This document shows positions 42,817-54,707 of a stretch of DNA of 64,000 nt, one piece after another. Under the pieces are notes generated by a model, which was not told where the DNA came from, did not search any database, and saw only the letters and a list, made by a program, of their open reading frames with translations. The DNA is from Termitomyces sp. T153. Taxonomy: Eukaryota > Basidiomycota > Agaricomycetes > Agaricales > Lyophyllaceae. The stretch is taken from NCBI GenBank assembly GCA_018296165.2, contig JACKQL020000035.1, forward strand, positions 434,001 through 498,000, read 5' to 3'. The position numbers and the translations under genes were made by a program. How positions within the stretch are numbered: position 1 is the stretch's first letter; each line of letters begins with the position of its first letter.

Positions 42817-43985
42817 TGTCACGACCCGTCCCCTGAACCCCCGCACATCGCCCATCAACCCCCCGAACCCCCAAAAAACCCCCGATGCTCCGCCAAACTT
42901 CCGCCCATGCCCCATGCCTATTTTGGCTAACTCCGACGCCTCCCCAGCTAACTCCGACGGCCCCCTGGCCAACTTCGGTGCCTTCCCCGCAGCCACTGAC
43001 ACTTATCCTGGATTCCCCGAACCCCAAGAACCACCCCCGCTGTTCCCGATCTTCGCCACCCATCATCAACTCAACACCCCAGTTCCTCCGACCTATTCCA
43101 GAGTATCATGACAACTTCGGAGTGACCCGCGTTCCCCAATGATCCCATCAACGTATCAGTGCAGGCCAATCCTCGATCGCAACCAACACCTGCCCACTCT
43201 GTCGAGCTCCGCCAAGCCCCACCACTGCAGCCGACGTACCCCAAAGTTCTCTGGTAGTCGGTATATAAGCCGTCGAGTAGCTCTTTGTACTCTAGTCTTG
43301 ATATTGCTTAATGTTACCTATGGTCTGATTGTTTCCTTTTTGTGTTTTGTGTTTTGTGTTTTGTGTCTTGTTCTCCTTACTCTCAGTCTCCCAGTCTTAT
43401 CTCAGTCTCCCGGTCTTATCTCAGTCTCCCAGTCTTGTCTTGTCTCCATTTTGTTATCGTTCTCATTATTGTTTCGTATCTCCACTCGAATCTACTCTTG
43501 TTCCATATCAACCCCATTCCATTTCGTCTGATGCTGTCTCGGTGACTCCGTCTGGCCATTGTGCCCAAGTCTTCACCAACCTAAACGACCTCACAAACTC
43601 TGCGATTATGATTACGAACCCCGACACTCCTTCACTAGGTCTGAACCTCGCTCTTCGCTCAGTCCTGGACTTCATCAACTCCAAATGATCTCCCATCAAA
43701 CCCCGGCTCCATTCCCATTGATCACACAGCTGCCTACTCCTTCACTTCTGCAAATCTCCCATACGGTCTTCTGCCTGAACCCCGCCAAGACCGTCTCGTT
43801 TCCTCGCAACCTGACTTCTCCGGACCTCCCCGGATCTGTCTGGATCACATCCCACCAACTATCCACACAAGCCATCAGTGCCCGGAACGTCTTCAAGTGT
43901 TCAGTTACCAGTGCAAGAGGATCACGCCCGCCTAGTAAGGACTTGCCCAGTGCAGCTGAGCCCCCGAGGTCAGCGGAACCTGACA
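42817..43985 (+). repeat. R8 5' LTR
   Basis: 1169 bp, TGTCACGACCC to CCTGACA. TATATAA is at 43262-43268 and AGTCTTGATATTG at 43294-43306, spacing 32. Confidence 0.92.
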
Positions 43986-43998
43986 TAATATCAAGACT
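43986..43998 (+). promoter_or_regulatory. R8 self-complementary primer binding site
   Basis: TAATATCAAGACT follows the LTR directly. It pairs with 43294-43306 through 12 normal pairs and one terminal G-U. Confidence 0.8.
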
Positions 43999-44017
43999 CT
44001 ACCTTACCCCGTCTGTG

Positions 44018-44131
44018 ATGCCCGCATTATCTCCGCACACACGACCGAATAACTCCCATGTCTATGGTCTACCCGTGCCTGGAAACCCTATTAATTCATA
44101 TGGCCCTGCCCAATTTGCCGAGGCACATTGA
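44018..44131 (+). CDS. R8 short leader ORF
   Basis: A 37-codon frame at the gag start position, ending GPAQFAEAH and then TGA. It is homologous to R4 8787-8903 and R1 61337-61453, with the same stop. It could be a residual leader or gag start; expression is unknown. Confidence 0.4.
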   Translation: MPALSPHTRPNNSHVYGLPVPGNPINSYGPAQFAEAH

Positions 44132-46610
44132 GTCGTGGATCCGACACCAAACGTCCCCTCCACTCTGGTTAATTCCATACAATGGCTCCCCCACAGACAC
44201 CCTCCCCAACTCCCACCCAACCTCCAACCCCTCACGCAAACCATCAAATCATCTCCCACCCTCACCCTCACCCTCTCTGCCAAATCCGTTCCCTCGCACA
44301 AAGCTGACCCTGACGTCATCCAAAGAACAGCATCCTAAAACCTGGCGACCATCTGACCAAATGAGCAACAAATGTCTCCGGCACCATGCCAACCCTCCAA
44401 CAAACAATAACACCAACCCGCCGCAAAACAGTCACCCATTGCATGAGGATCGCCAACCCCGATGAGACCACTGAGAACGCGCTTCTTCAAAGCCTGCCTG
44501 TGGATCTGCCGACCTACTGGCAACTCCACAGACCGACGAATGCGACTAACCGCCGACAACATCACTATCGACCCCCGACTTTTATCCCGGCCCCCCCCTT
44601 CCCGAGGAACTAAACCCTCCGACAACTAGCCCTGAAACCACTGAAATCAAGCTCGACCCAACAACCCCAGAACAAGAACCTCCGACCTAGGCTACGCTCC
44701 AACCCCAGGACCTGCTTCCGGACCTTGGTCGACTCGGCCGTCACCTCTGCCCGACAAATGAAGGGGCCCCAACACCTCCGACCCGACCCCAACAACCCCG
44801 GCACAAGACCGAGACATCCCTGAGCTTCCAGATGTTAACGAGGAGAACCACGGTACCCCACTCCCGACAAGGGACAACTCCGGGCCATGCCACTATTTCA
44901 CCACCACCTCCCGCACAATCCGGAACCCCTGACAACAAGGACCCTGGATGCCAAACCACCCCGCATGCCACCCCCAGACTCCACCACCTCCCACGAAGGA
45001 ACCCCCAGCATAGGAGCCACCCTGAACTAGCTATAGGAAAAAGGACCTATACGAAGTAGTTCCTCTAAGTACTCTGGATTTGCTGACATGTTCATATAAG
45101 GGAGGGAGAAGCCCACCATCACCCAGAGAGTCGTTCATGCGACCTGACAATCCAAAAGGGGCACATATTCCAATATCCCTAGAGGACCTCCCCACCTGTC
45201 TCAACGACCCAAATGCCCCCACGCCAACCCAAAACGGCCCAACCCACCCTTCTGACCCCCTCTGAACCCCTTGACACAGCTCTGGACCCTGGCAACACAG
45301 CTCCAGGGCCTCCGCTCCGACCGCAACATTTGAGCAAGGGTACTCATGGCGCCAGCCCAATATCGACGCCCTGGTGACCCCAACTCCGCAACATAAATCA
45401 CCACCCACTCCGAGCTCCGCCCCTACACCGGAATATGTCCGTCAAATAGGGACCACACCATTGGAACACCCAGAAGCAGGCCACACGTGAAAAGCAAGCG
45501 GTGCCTCTCCCCACTGCCACCCCCACACTTGCAACAATCTCCGGGCCACTCTGGAACACAAATGAAGAGTTGCCTCGACCCTGCCGCGACTCCTGGGGAG
45601 CCCCACCCCAGTGCCTCCCCGCAGCCGACCTTCCCGCCGCCCCAACAACCGTGAACAACCAACAAACCCCCACCGAGTGACCCTTGTGTCAACTCCGGGA
45701 CCACCCAATTCTTCCCCGATGAAGAAACCACCAACCCCCAGACCTCCAAACTCTCAGAAATACGTAAAATCCCTCTGTCCGTCTAAGGACTTATCTTGGA
45801 CAGGAAAGCAATGTCACGCAGACAATCCGGAACCTCAAATTTCGGCTCCGGACCCGAAGGAACTGGTCGGGACTGATCACCCCGCATCCTACCCCCTCGG
45901 TCATCGACACTCCAGGGCACACCCAAAGCACCACTCGAACATGCCCACCCACAGACACAATACTCCGGGATACGATCCCGACCTGGACCAACTATGCTGC
46001 GAGGATAAACCTTGCCTCACCGAACTCCGCCAATGAAGAAGGCCCCGCCACCTTCGCCACCAGTGCAGGCATAAGGGCCAGATCACAGGAAGACCTCCGC
46101 TCCCCCCGCCAACCGCACTGCCAAGAAAACCAAAGCCCCGGACCCGCTGGGCACCGTGAAAGATTCAAAGGTCCGCCCTCCAATGCCAATATGGCGCACG
46201 TCCCTGCCACAGACAAAAGAAAACCCCTACACCCCTGGTTGGAACTCCAAGAATCGAACTCGATAACACCGCCCCAAAATGCCACGGAACTCCACCGGAG
46301 AACTCCCACCACCCCCGCCGAACCTTGGGAATCCTCCCTGCGATGCCCTGCCCCACCCCGACAAACCCCGGGACTAACCAGCACAGATAGGCACTAGCGG
46401 GCACAACCCCCGCCTCGGGACTCACTAGGGATTTGACTCCCTCTCCACATCCCTGCGTGTTTCGCTTAATTCACCCTCATACAAACTAAAACCTCACTTC
46501 ACATGCCCAGGGACCAAGAAACGGACATGTTCGCATACAAAAATTATATATACAATAGGCAGGGGAGGCAGCAAGTCCGAGAGCAGCAAGAAACAAGGCC
46601 CGCACCCATC
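44132..46610 (+). other. R8 non-coding interior
   Basis: No RT, integrase or capsid sequence. A pol island (ctatacgaagtagttcc) lies near 45048-45100 and the conserved post-pol block near 46385-46440. The stretch is collinear with R4 8904-12631. C-rich composition gives several spurious open frames on both strands. Confidence 0.7.
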
Positions 46611-47694
46611 TCACCCCCTCCCTGGACCCACCGGCAACCCAACCCCCAGGTCGACTTCCATCTGGGCCTGCACCACCGCCAAGATCTCCGCCAACCCCAG
46701 CAACGCCTCCCCCACATCAGCCGCCACCTCCCACCACAACCCCAGGGCCACCACATTGCGTCGCTGATGCCCCGCCAACAACCTCTCCAATCGCGCCATT
46801 CCCTGCTGCAACTCCGGAGGCTGGACTGTGGACCCCTGCATCAACCCATCCTGAATTGACGCAAACGCTGCGGAGGCGCCGTCCAAGAGGACCCGATGCT
46901 CCCACACCCAGCCTAACCCCAGAAAATGAACCGTCAGTAACAAATGGAGGAACGGGAGACAACTCACGAAGGATCCCCGCGTGCCCTGAAGTGGCCTCGT
47001 TGGCCAACCAATCCTCCCTCCGCCTCGCCGCCTCCAGCTCCACCCACAGCGCATCCCCCTCCGCCTCCCCCGTGGGCTGCCCCTCCACCTGCGTCAGACG
47101 CTCCCACAAACCCCGCACCTCTAAAGCTTGCTCCGTCGCCACGCGCACCAAAGTGTTCCTCTCCCGCTCCATCACAATCCTCCCTCGCCCGCCGGAGCTC
47201 ACCCTCCCATACTGCCAACGACGTCGTCAAAGCTTCCACCCGCTTGCAAAGAAAGACCTCCGTGATCAAAGGAATAGGCGCGGGGGGACTCGACAACCGT
47301 TCCGAGGGGATGCCCAGGGTAGGAGAAAACAGGGAAGACTCTGGAGGCCCCGCCGATGACTTGCGCCCATGCGGCCTCTTGCTGGGTCCCGCCCCCAAGG
47401 GCGGAGAGGCTCGATGCTTCCCCCGAACCATCGCCGAGGACGCCTCCTTCCCCTTTGGCAACGCGAGACGAAACTTGGTCTGTTTTGGAACCCCCGGGAA
47501 ATCCACTACTACTACCACGGACAATTCTACAGGAGCCCCGTCAATCATCCCGAAAAGAAAAGTCAACAACACTTACGACTCCGGTCCCTGACACTACCCC
47601 GGCGCCAACGCTTGAACTCCTCACCCCCACTGTCATACACCACCACCTCGTCCAAATTGGCGGGAGAGACTACTGGAACGCTGGGGGAAGACAT
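46611..47694 (-). pseudogene. R8 antisense gene, short form without cysteine cluster
   Basis: Predicted exons on the minus strand are 47694-47577, 47526-46968 and 46912-46611. Intron 1 is 47527-47576 (GTAAGT...TAG, 50 bp). The last intron is 46913-46967 (GTGAGT, a CTGAC branch motif, TTAG; 55 bp). The start is MSSPSVPVVSPANLDEVVVY. The second exon opens QLSVVVVVDFPG where R6 has QLSAAVAGPSG, then goes directly to the basic GPSKRPHGRK patch and coiled coil, skipping the six-cysteine module. The WLANEATSG and WEHRVLLDGASAAF segments match R6. Because the last intron is not a multiple of three, only splicing joins these conserved segments. A deletion of about 30 bp near 47180 shifts the frame within the coiled coil, so this copy is probably broken. 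Confidence 0.7.
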
Positions 47695-47904
47695 GACGAA
47701 ATTTGGGAAACCCTGGGGCACGCCCAAAGCTTTAATTGATTGAGGAGAACCCTGACAAAACGGCGGCCACGCTTCGACTTCGTCTCCCACACCGCTATCA
47801 CTCGCTGTGGATTGATCAATATTGCTCAGCTTCAACTCCCACGCCCCGCCAATCCCCGTCCTGCTCCCACGTCTCGAAGGGTCTCAACGCTGAAGGGGGG
47901 GTGA
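47695..47904 (-). other. R8 upstream region of antisense gene and purine tract
   Basis: No gene. The right end is the purine tract gaaggggggg then tga (about 47892-47904). The remainder matches R4 24632-24843. Confidence 0.65.
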
Positions 47905-49066
47905 TGTCACGACCCGTCCCCTGAACCCCCGCACATTGCCCATCAACCCCCCGAACCCCCAAAAAACCCCCAACGCTCTGCCAAACTTCTGCCCATGCCC
48001 CGCGCCTATTTTGGCTAACTCCGACGCCTCCCCAGCTAACTCCGACGGCCCCCTGGCCAACTTCAGTGCCTTCTCCGCAGCCACTGACACTTACCCTGGA
48101 TTCCCTGAACCCCAAGAACCACCCCTGCTGTTCCTGATCTTCACCACCCATCATCAACTCAACACCCCAGTTCCTCCGACCTATTCCAGAGTATCATGAC
48201 AACCTCGGGGCGACCCACGTTCCCCAATGATCCCATCAACGTATCAGCGCAGCGCAATCCTCGATCGCAACCAACACCCGCCCACTCTGTCAAGCTCCGC
48301 CAAGCCCCGCCACCGCAGCTGACATACCCCGAAGTTCTCTGGTAGTCGGTATATAAGCCGTCGAGTAGCTCTTTGTACTCTAGTCTTGATATTGCTTAAT
48401 GTTACCTATGGTCTGATTATTTTCTTTTCGTGTTTCGTGTTTCGTGTCTTGTTCTCCTTACTCTCAGTCTCCCGGTCTTATCTCAGTCTCCCGGTCTTAT
48501 CTCAGTCTCCCGGTCTTGTCTCGTCTCCATTTCGTTATCGTTCTCATTATTGTTTCGTATCTCCACTCGAATCTACTCTTGTTCCATATCAACCCCATTC
48601 CATTTCATCTGACGCTGTCTCGGTGACTCCGTCTGGCCATTGTGCCCAAGTCTTCACCAACCTAAACGACCTCACAAACTCTGCGATTATGATTACGAAC
48701 CCCGACACTCCTTCACTAGGTCTGAACCTCGCTCTTCGCTCAGTCCTGGACTTCATCAACTCCAAATGATCTCCCATCAAACCCCGGCTCCATTCCCATT
48801 GATCACACAGCTGCCTACTCCTTCACTTCTGCAAATCTCCCATACGGTCTTCTGCCTGAACCCCGCCAAGACCGTCTCGTTTCCTCGCAACCTGACTTCT
48901 CCGGACCTCCCCGGATCTGTCTGGATCACATCCCACCAACTATCCACACAAGCCATCAGTGCCCGGAACGTCTTCAAGTGTTCAGTTACCAGTGCAAGAG
49001 GATCATGCCCACCTAGTAAGGACTCGCCCAGTGCAGCTGAGCCCCCAAGGTCAGCAGAACCTGACA
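47905..49066 (+). repeat. R8 3' LTR
   Basis: 1162 bp, paired with 42817-43985; about 300 bp near the 3' end (48645-48975) look identical to the 5' copy. It is followed by gttgt. Confidence 0.92.
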
Positions 49067-49849
49067 GTTGTCATGGTATTGAGTGATTCCTGTTGTGGCA
49101 GGGCTTTCATCGAACAGTTGGAGCTTGAGGGGCTTGTTGAGGTTGTTGCATCAGAGGTCAAGTTGACTGCTGATGAAGGTGCCAGAGGCACTGCCATCAA
49201 CAAGGGTGGGGAGGACCTTGGGCAAGTCATCAAGTCAGACATTGATGACAAACAATTGTGTGGACCTCAAGCGGAGCTGCAGAGGAGTCCGGAGTTGGTC
49301 AATCATGGCCTTGGAGTTCTCAGAGGGGAGTGAGACATCAAAGGGCACTAGTCCAGAGTTGGTTGGGTTTTCCTGGTCAAGGCAGAGGGTGAGGCTAGGC
49401 CAGTCAATGTGTGGATTGGTGGAGCAGAGCCATGAGAAGCCTAAGACAATGGGGGCAGAGGGGTGTAGTTTTATGATGAGTGATCAGAGTTCTTGCTGTT
49501 GCCCATTGGCAAAGGTCACAGTTGTCTTTAGGCAGTGTGTGATACTTCCAATGGAGGTGGGGTTGCCATCAAAGAGCTTGAGGAGGATCAGAGTGGGGAG
49601 GCATCAGAGGCATTGGGAAGCAAGCACTGCCAGGGATTCGTTGATAAAGTTATCCATGGTACTGCTATCAACCAATGTGGGGATGGAGTTGTCAGAGAAG
49701 GAGAGAGTGATGTGGAGGAGGAGGGTGGTGGAGGAGTGGGAGGGGAGGTGTGCTGGGAGGTTGTCTGGGGCAAATACCATTGCACAGAGAAGTGGGGCCA
49801 GGGCAAAGAAGATGTTGGGGTCTGATCTGCAGTCTAGTGCATCTTCAAG
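49067..49849 (-). pseudogene. R3 pol remnant, 5' part: first protease and front of second
   Basis: Minus-strand homologue of R6 pol residues about 1-240. The first protease motif is degraded near 49650-49690 (equivalent of DSGATDNF). The second is clear near 49185-49215 (SGASGTF-like). R8 interrupts the second domain. Both domains being present shows that tandem proteases are ancestral to the family. Confidence 0.8.
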
Positions 49850-50709
49850 ACCTAAACTGCTGACTTGTTTTCCATAAACTGGTAGTCACAGTCTTCTCCA
49901 TCAATAGTCCACATAGCACATCCCATCACCTGGCATTTAGGACAATTACTGATAAAGTATCTCTGCTCACCACATAGGATGCATGCACCCTCCTTCCATC
50001 ATTTCTCCTGAGTCTCCTCCAGTATGTCAATCCATGGTCTATTCCAAATCTTGTTTGTGCATAGGGCTTCTTGGTCATTGGTGGAATCCGGAGTGTCATT
50101 GCAGTCATTGAAGTTGGCATCCAGGGGTTCTGAGGCCTCATGGAGGTTGGTGGTGTTGAGTTGGACCAGGGGGCACTGTCCTGGGAGTTGATTGGTGCTG
50201 GAAGGTCCTCGGCCTGGAGGGAAATGGAGTGTGGGATTGGCAGGGTTGATGGGGATTGAGGGTCAATTGCTGTTGGTTGCTCCAGCCTGCCAGTTGGTGT
50301 TGCTAGAGGTGTTCCACAAGATCCATGGTGCTGTGTTCTCACTCTGGTCTTTCCAGTAATGCTGGTCAACCTGGGTGACAAGTGCCTTGTATCCATTGTA
50401 TGTGGTTTGCTTGGGCATGAGACAAAGGACGTCCTTGATCTGCTGAGGCAGGGCATGGTGGAGGGCAAATTGGAGAGCATTGTAATTCCACCTGGTTCTG
50501 TAGGCTTCCCATTTGAATCATATGATGAAAGTAGTGAAGCATTTGTTGTTGCACATTTGGAGGTTGAAGAGGTTCTCCTCCACTTCCACTACAGTATTAA
50601 AGACACCAAACTTACTAGAAAATTCCTGAGTGAAAGCAAGCCAATTGGAGAGTATGGAGTTGTTGGGGTCGAACTGGGGTAGTGCTGTGTAATGGTCAAA
50701 GGCAATACC
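49850..50709 (-). pseudogene. R3 gag remnant, 3' part
   Basis: Minus strand from 50709 (ggtat) to the TAG at 49850-49852. It continues the capsid domain exactly where the 5' part stops at 7559: [17 protein letters not shown], then [17 protein letters not shown], and a zinc knuckle region near 49950-49990. Many C/T changes and stops are present. Together with 4749-7559 it makes one gag gene split by R4 and the inversion. Confidence 0.85.
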
Positions 50710-51908
50710 TGTCAGGTTCCGCTGACCACGGGGGCTCAGCTGCACTGGGCGAGTCCTTACTAGGCGGGCGTGATCCCCTTGCACTGGCAACTGGACACTC
50801 AAAAGCGTTCTGGACACTGATTGCTTGTGCGGATAGTCGGTGGGAGGTGATCCAGACAGGTCTGGGGAGGTCTGGAGAAGTTGGATTGCAAGAAAACGGG
50901 ACGGGCTTGGTGGGGTTCAGGCAGAAGACTGTATGGGAGATTTGCAGATGCAATGGCTAGGAGGCTACGCAATCAATGGGAGTGGAGCCAGGGTTTGATG
51001 GGAGATCAATTAGGGTTGATGGAGTCTGGGACCGAGTGAAGAGCGAGGTTCGGACCTGGTGAAAGAGTGTCGGGGTTTGTAATCGTAATCGCGGAGTTCA
51101 TGAGGTCGTTAAGGTTGAGGAAGACTTGGGCACAACGGCCAGACGGAGTCACCGAGACAGCGTCAGACGAGATGAAATGGGGTCGAGATGGAACACAAAT
51201 AGATTCGTGCAGAGATATGAAACGATAACGAGAATGATAACGAAATGGAGACAAGACAAGACCAGGAGACTGAGATAAGGCTGGAAGACTGAGATAAGGC
51301 TGGGAGACTGAGATAAGACTGGGAGACTGAGAGTAAGGAAAACAAAACACAAAACACAAAACATAAGAAGGAAACAATCAGACCATAGGTAATGTTAAGC
51401 AATATCAAGACTAGAGTACAAGGAGCTACTCGACGTCTTATATACTGACTACTGGAGAACTTCAGAGTACGTCAGCTATGGCGGCGGGGCTTGGCAGAGC
51501 TCGACAGAGTTGGCAGGTGTTGGTTGCAATCAAGGGTTGGGCCACGTTGATATGTTGATGGGATCATTTGGGAACGTGGGTCACCCCGAGGTTGTCGTGA
51601 TACTCTGGAATGGGTTGGAGGAGCCAGGGTGTTGAGTTGATAATGGGTGGCGAAGATCGGGAACAGCAGAGGTGGTTCTTGGGGTTTGGGAGATCCAGGG
51701 TAAGTGTCAGTGGCTGCGGGGAAGTCGTTGAAGTTGGCCAGGGGGCCGTCGGAGTTAGCTGGGGAGGCGTCGGAGTTAGCTGAGGTTGTGTCGGGGCTAA
51801 TCAAAATAGGCATGGGGCATGGGCAGAAGTTCAGCGGAGTGTCGGGGGTTTTGGGGAATTGGGAGGTTGCTGGACGATGTGCGGGGGTCCAGGGGATGGG
51901 TCGTGACA
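50710..51908 (-). repeat. R4b: R4-family LTR, right inversion junction
   Basis: A 1199-bp minus-strand LTR with R2 gag and ccttt on its 5' side, and ggtat plus R3 gag on its 3' side. No internal element sequence is attached. These mismatched flanks are the reciprocal of those around the R4 3' LTR (24844-26024). I infer it was a solo LTR in R2 that recombined with R4. Confidence 0.85.
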
Positions 51909-52810
51909 AAAGGGTGTTGAAAAAGGCAGTTTCATTTTCTATTGACAGACACAAGAGCCTGTTAGCACCCAGCAACAGAGGCATACACCTCATCCATTGC
52001 TCAACTAAAAATCCCCCTCCAGCTCTGGAGGTGAGGTGCATGCACTGATCTCCTCCAGGGTCAACTCTGTTGTAGGCTCATCCAGCAATGGAGCTCTAGT
52101 GGCATTCTTTGCAGCCAGCAGCTGCAGAAGGAGTTTCTTCTGCTCTGCTGTGGGTAGCATACCTCCAGGCCCAGGGGGCAGTGCTGTGCAAAGTGCCCAG
52201 GCTTCTGGCATCTCTGGCACAGTGGCAGAGCAGTGCAGAGCTGCCTAGCAGTGTCTATGTCCATGGGAATCCTCAGTGGCAGGAGGCATGCTGCAGGAAT
52301 AGCCAGAGTAAAGGCTAGCATTGGACAGGCAGGTGCAGGGTGGTGGAGATTGCTGATCGGAGCTGGGCACAGTGCAGAATGGAGGCAGTGGAGCTCCATC
52401 TGGATCTCCATGAGTTGCCATTGGTCCTGAGCCACCTTGTACCATGATGCAATCTTTTTATTATCAGGGCAATCCTCTGCCAGATTGTCAATGTGTTCCA
52501 CCAGTGCAGGGTGCAAGCCATCCTGGAAAGTAAGGCATAGTTGGAGGCTGTTGGGGTAAGCAGCCTGCTCCACCAGAGCTTGGAACAAGTCAATGTACTC
52601 ATCCAGTGTACACTTCCCTTATCTGTACTGCTCCCTATTGTGTAGCATCAAGGCTGCAGTCTTGGCAGGGTCTAATGGAAAAAAATCTGCATAGAAGTCC
52701 TTCTCAAAGGTGGCCCAGTCTGGAAAGTTTCCAACACCTCTGGAGTGGTGGAAGACTCACAGCACATAAGTAGAGGCATGTCTGGTCTTTATATATGACA
52801 GCACCCAGGC
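51909..52810 (-). pseudogene. R2 gag remnant, C-terminal part
   Basis: Minus strand: a WVLSYIKTRHASTY-type capsid segment (near 52810), FPDWATFEKDFYADFFPLDP (near 52690), then QALVEQAAYPNSLQLCLTF, and a zinc knuckle CQRCQKPGHFAQHC near 52175-52215. This is typical of basidiomycete Ty3/gypsy Gag. It continues after R4b at 26025. Confidence 0.85.
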
Positions 52811-54707
52811 TATCTATAGTATATGGGACAACTCCTAGGAAAGTGGCTGTGCACCCATTATATGCAATGACTTTGAACTGTGCTGACTAAAATTTGTTAG
52901 TGCTGACAAATGCTGACAAATTTAAACCCTTTTATGGTAATAGAATCAGACTTGGCTGTTTTGCCACTCTTTGGATACATTTTTTACAAAAAAAAATACA
53001 GTAGACAACTTCAATACATGTATACCATCATTTGAGTATGTGTGAAAGGTGATATTTCAGACAATATTTAACTATTTTCAGCCTTACTTATGTGAAATTG
53101 TACTGTCTTTTAATGCAACTCCTCAAGGAACACTTCTGGCTATTCTTTGGAAAAGAAACATGTCCCATGCATGTATTAAGGACTTTGAGAAGTTTATGAC
53201 ATACACTATGTTTTGACTATAAATCTGACTTGAGTCTGATTGCTGATAGCCTCTGACTTGGTAGTGTATTCTGTGATGTTAGGTGGTACCAACATTGAAT
53301 TGTAAAATCAAACAAAGTGAGGCTATACTTGGACTGGAGTGCTGCTAGCTGTATGTTGGCTTTCTGATTCCAAGGTGTATGGTTCAGACTTGAAAGTATG
53401 AATTCTTATAGTTTTACAGTAATCAGCTTGAAGTCAACTTACTCCTGATCATCTCCAACTTTTGCTGCTCTGAACAAAAATTTGACTACATTATGGCAGC
53501 CTCTGAGAGAAGAATGGTGGGTTTAATTTATTATGCTACTATTGGTGAAGAGAGCATTGAAGATTGATTTGAGATGGAAAAAGCTTCAGAAGGCACTATT
53601 AATATAGAATGTGTAAAGTTGATAGTCTTCTGTTAAGGGACTGGAATAGGAGGTTTTTTGCTCAGTACTATGACATATATCTATATTTGAATAGACTGGA
53701 TTGCTACTAGCTGTAGGCTACATCCTGTTTCTGAGGATCCACAGAGTTTTTGATTTGAAGGTGTATGGTTTGTGATTAGATGATTGTATAGTCAGATATA
53801 TCAAGTTGAAGACAACAGATGAGTGATGTCAAAGGTCTGATTGCTAAGTATTAGTACCATTTAGTGATACCATAAATGAGATTGTAGATATCTCATTACT
53901 CAGACTGCTGATGAAATACAAAGACCTAACCAAATGTAGTGAGGTTGGGTCTGGGACTAAGCATTGAGTTTGAAATACAAGGACCTAACCAAATAAAGTG
54001 AGGTTGGGTCTGGGATGAAGCAAGAGCTACAGGCCCATGCTGAAGGCACAGACCATAGCTTCTATAGTATATGTGATGACTCCTGGGAAAGTGGCTGTGC
54101 ACCTATTATATAGGACAATGAATCTTAAGAAACTGGGTTCCATCAATCCTTATGTAATGCTTATGTAAAATTACATAAGTTGGCTAGCTTTCTTTTCTAA
54201 ACAGTTATTGGCTTTCTGCTTTTAAGGTAGATCTCTTTCAAACACCAAATTGCTAACCTCTGTGAATTTCAGCACCTAATGTATGTGAGTTGACCATGTA
54301 GTATAGATATTCTCAGTAGTTCTGGGATTTAGCATTGAGTTTGAAATACAAGGACCTAACTGAACAAAGTGAGGTTGGGTCTGGGAATTAGCATTGAGTT
54401 TGAAATACAAGGATCTAACTGAACAAAGTGAGGTTGGGTCTGGGAATTAGCATTGAGTTTGAAATACAAGGACCTAACTGAACAAAGTGAGGTTGGGTCT
54501 GAGAATTAGCATTAAGTTTGAAATACAAAGACCTAACTGAACAAAGTGAGGTTGGGTCTGGGACTTAGCATTAAGTTTGAAATACAAGGACCTAACTAAA
54601 TGAAGTGAGGTTGGGTCTGGGATAAATCATTGAGTAGAATATCAAGGACCTAACTGAACAAAGTGAGGTTGGGTCTGGGATGAAGCAAGAGCTACAGGGG
54701 GCATAGC
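52811..54707. repeat. AT-rich repeat insertion in R2 gag (two related units)
   Basis: R2 gag is interrupted between about 52810 and 54708. The insert has two units sharing both ends, 52824-54031 and 54072-54696. Each begins near TGKGAYRACTCC...AAAGTGGCTGTGCAC and ends AGCAAGAGCTACA. TG...CA ends suggest LTR-like or other short non-coding repeats in tandem. No protein is encoded. A target duplication is not evident. Confidence 0.55.
54332..54684 (+). repeat. 59-bp tandem repeat, about six units
   Basis: Units start at about 54332, 54391, 54450, 54509, 54568 and 54627 with a constant 59-bp period (core gcattgagtttgaaatacaa then gtgaggttgggtctggga). Two more units of the same repeat are at about 53915-54020 in the first copy. 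Similarity between units is high although the surrounding sequence is old, suggesting recent expansion or homogenisation. Confidence 0.85.

Larger units (their letters stand above)
42817..49066 (+). mobile_element. R8: non-autonomous self-priming LTR element with antisense gene
   Basis: A 6.25-kb element with LTRs 42817-43985 and 47905-49066 and perfect 5-bp duplications. Its 3.9-kb interior lacks gag and pol apart from a leader ORF and a small pol island. It keeps the self-priming site, the conserved post-pol block, a short-form antisense gene and the purine tract. It is collinear with R4, so both belong to one non-autonomous subfamily that probably relied on R6-like proteins. The 3' portions of the two LTRs are nearly identical, which suggests fairly recent insertion. 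Confidence 0.9.
26025..50709. other. Inverted segment between two R4-family LTRs
   Basis: Four independent signs agree. (1) R4 left flank ggtat pairs with 50705-50709 on the other strand. (2) Right flank ccttc pairs with 51909-51913 (ccttt on the minus strand). (3) The R3 duplications cttgg are on opposite strands (3651-3655 and 28053-28057). (4) R3 gag and R2 pol each continue across the junctions on the opposite strand. Turning this segment round restores R2 and R3 as continuous elements. An assembly error at near-identical LTRs would give the same picture. Confidence 0.8.

Noticed and set aside
26025..50709. Two independent full insertions instead of an inversion
   Set aside because: It would need four separate flank coincidences (ggtat, ccttc/ccttt, cttgg/ccaag and reading-frame continuity) on opposite strands.
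54332..54684. Origin of replication or centromeric satellite
   Set aside because: Only about six 59-bp units inside an insertion in R2 gag; nothing else supports either role.
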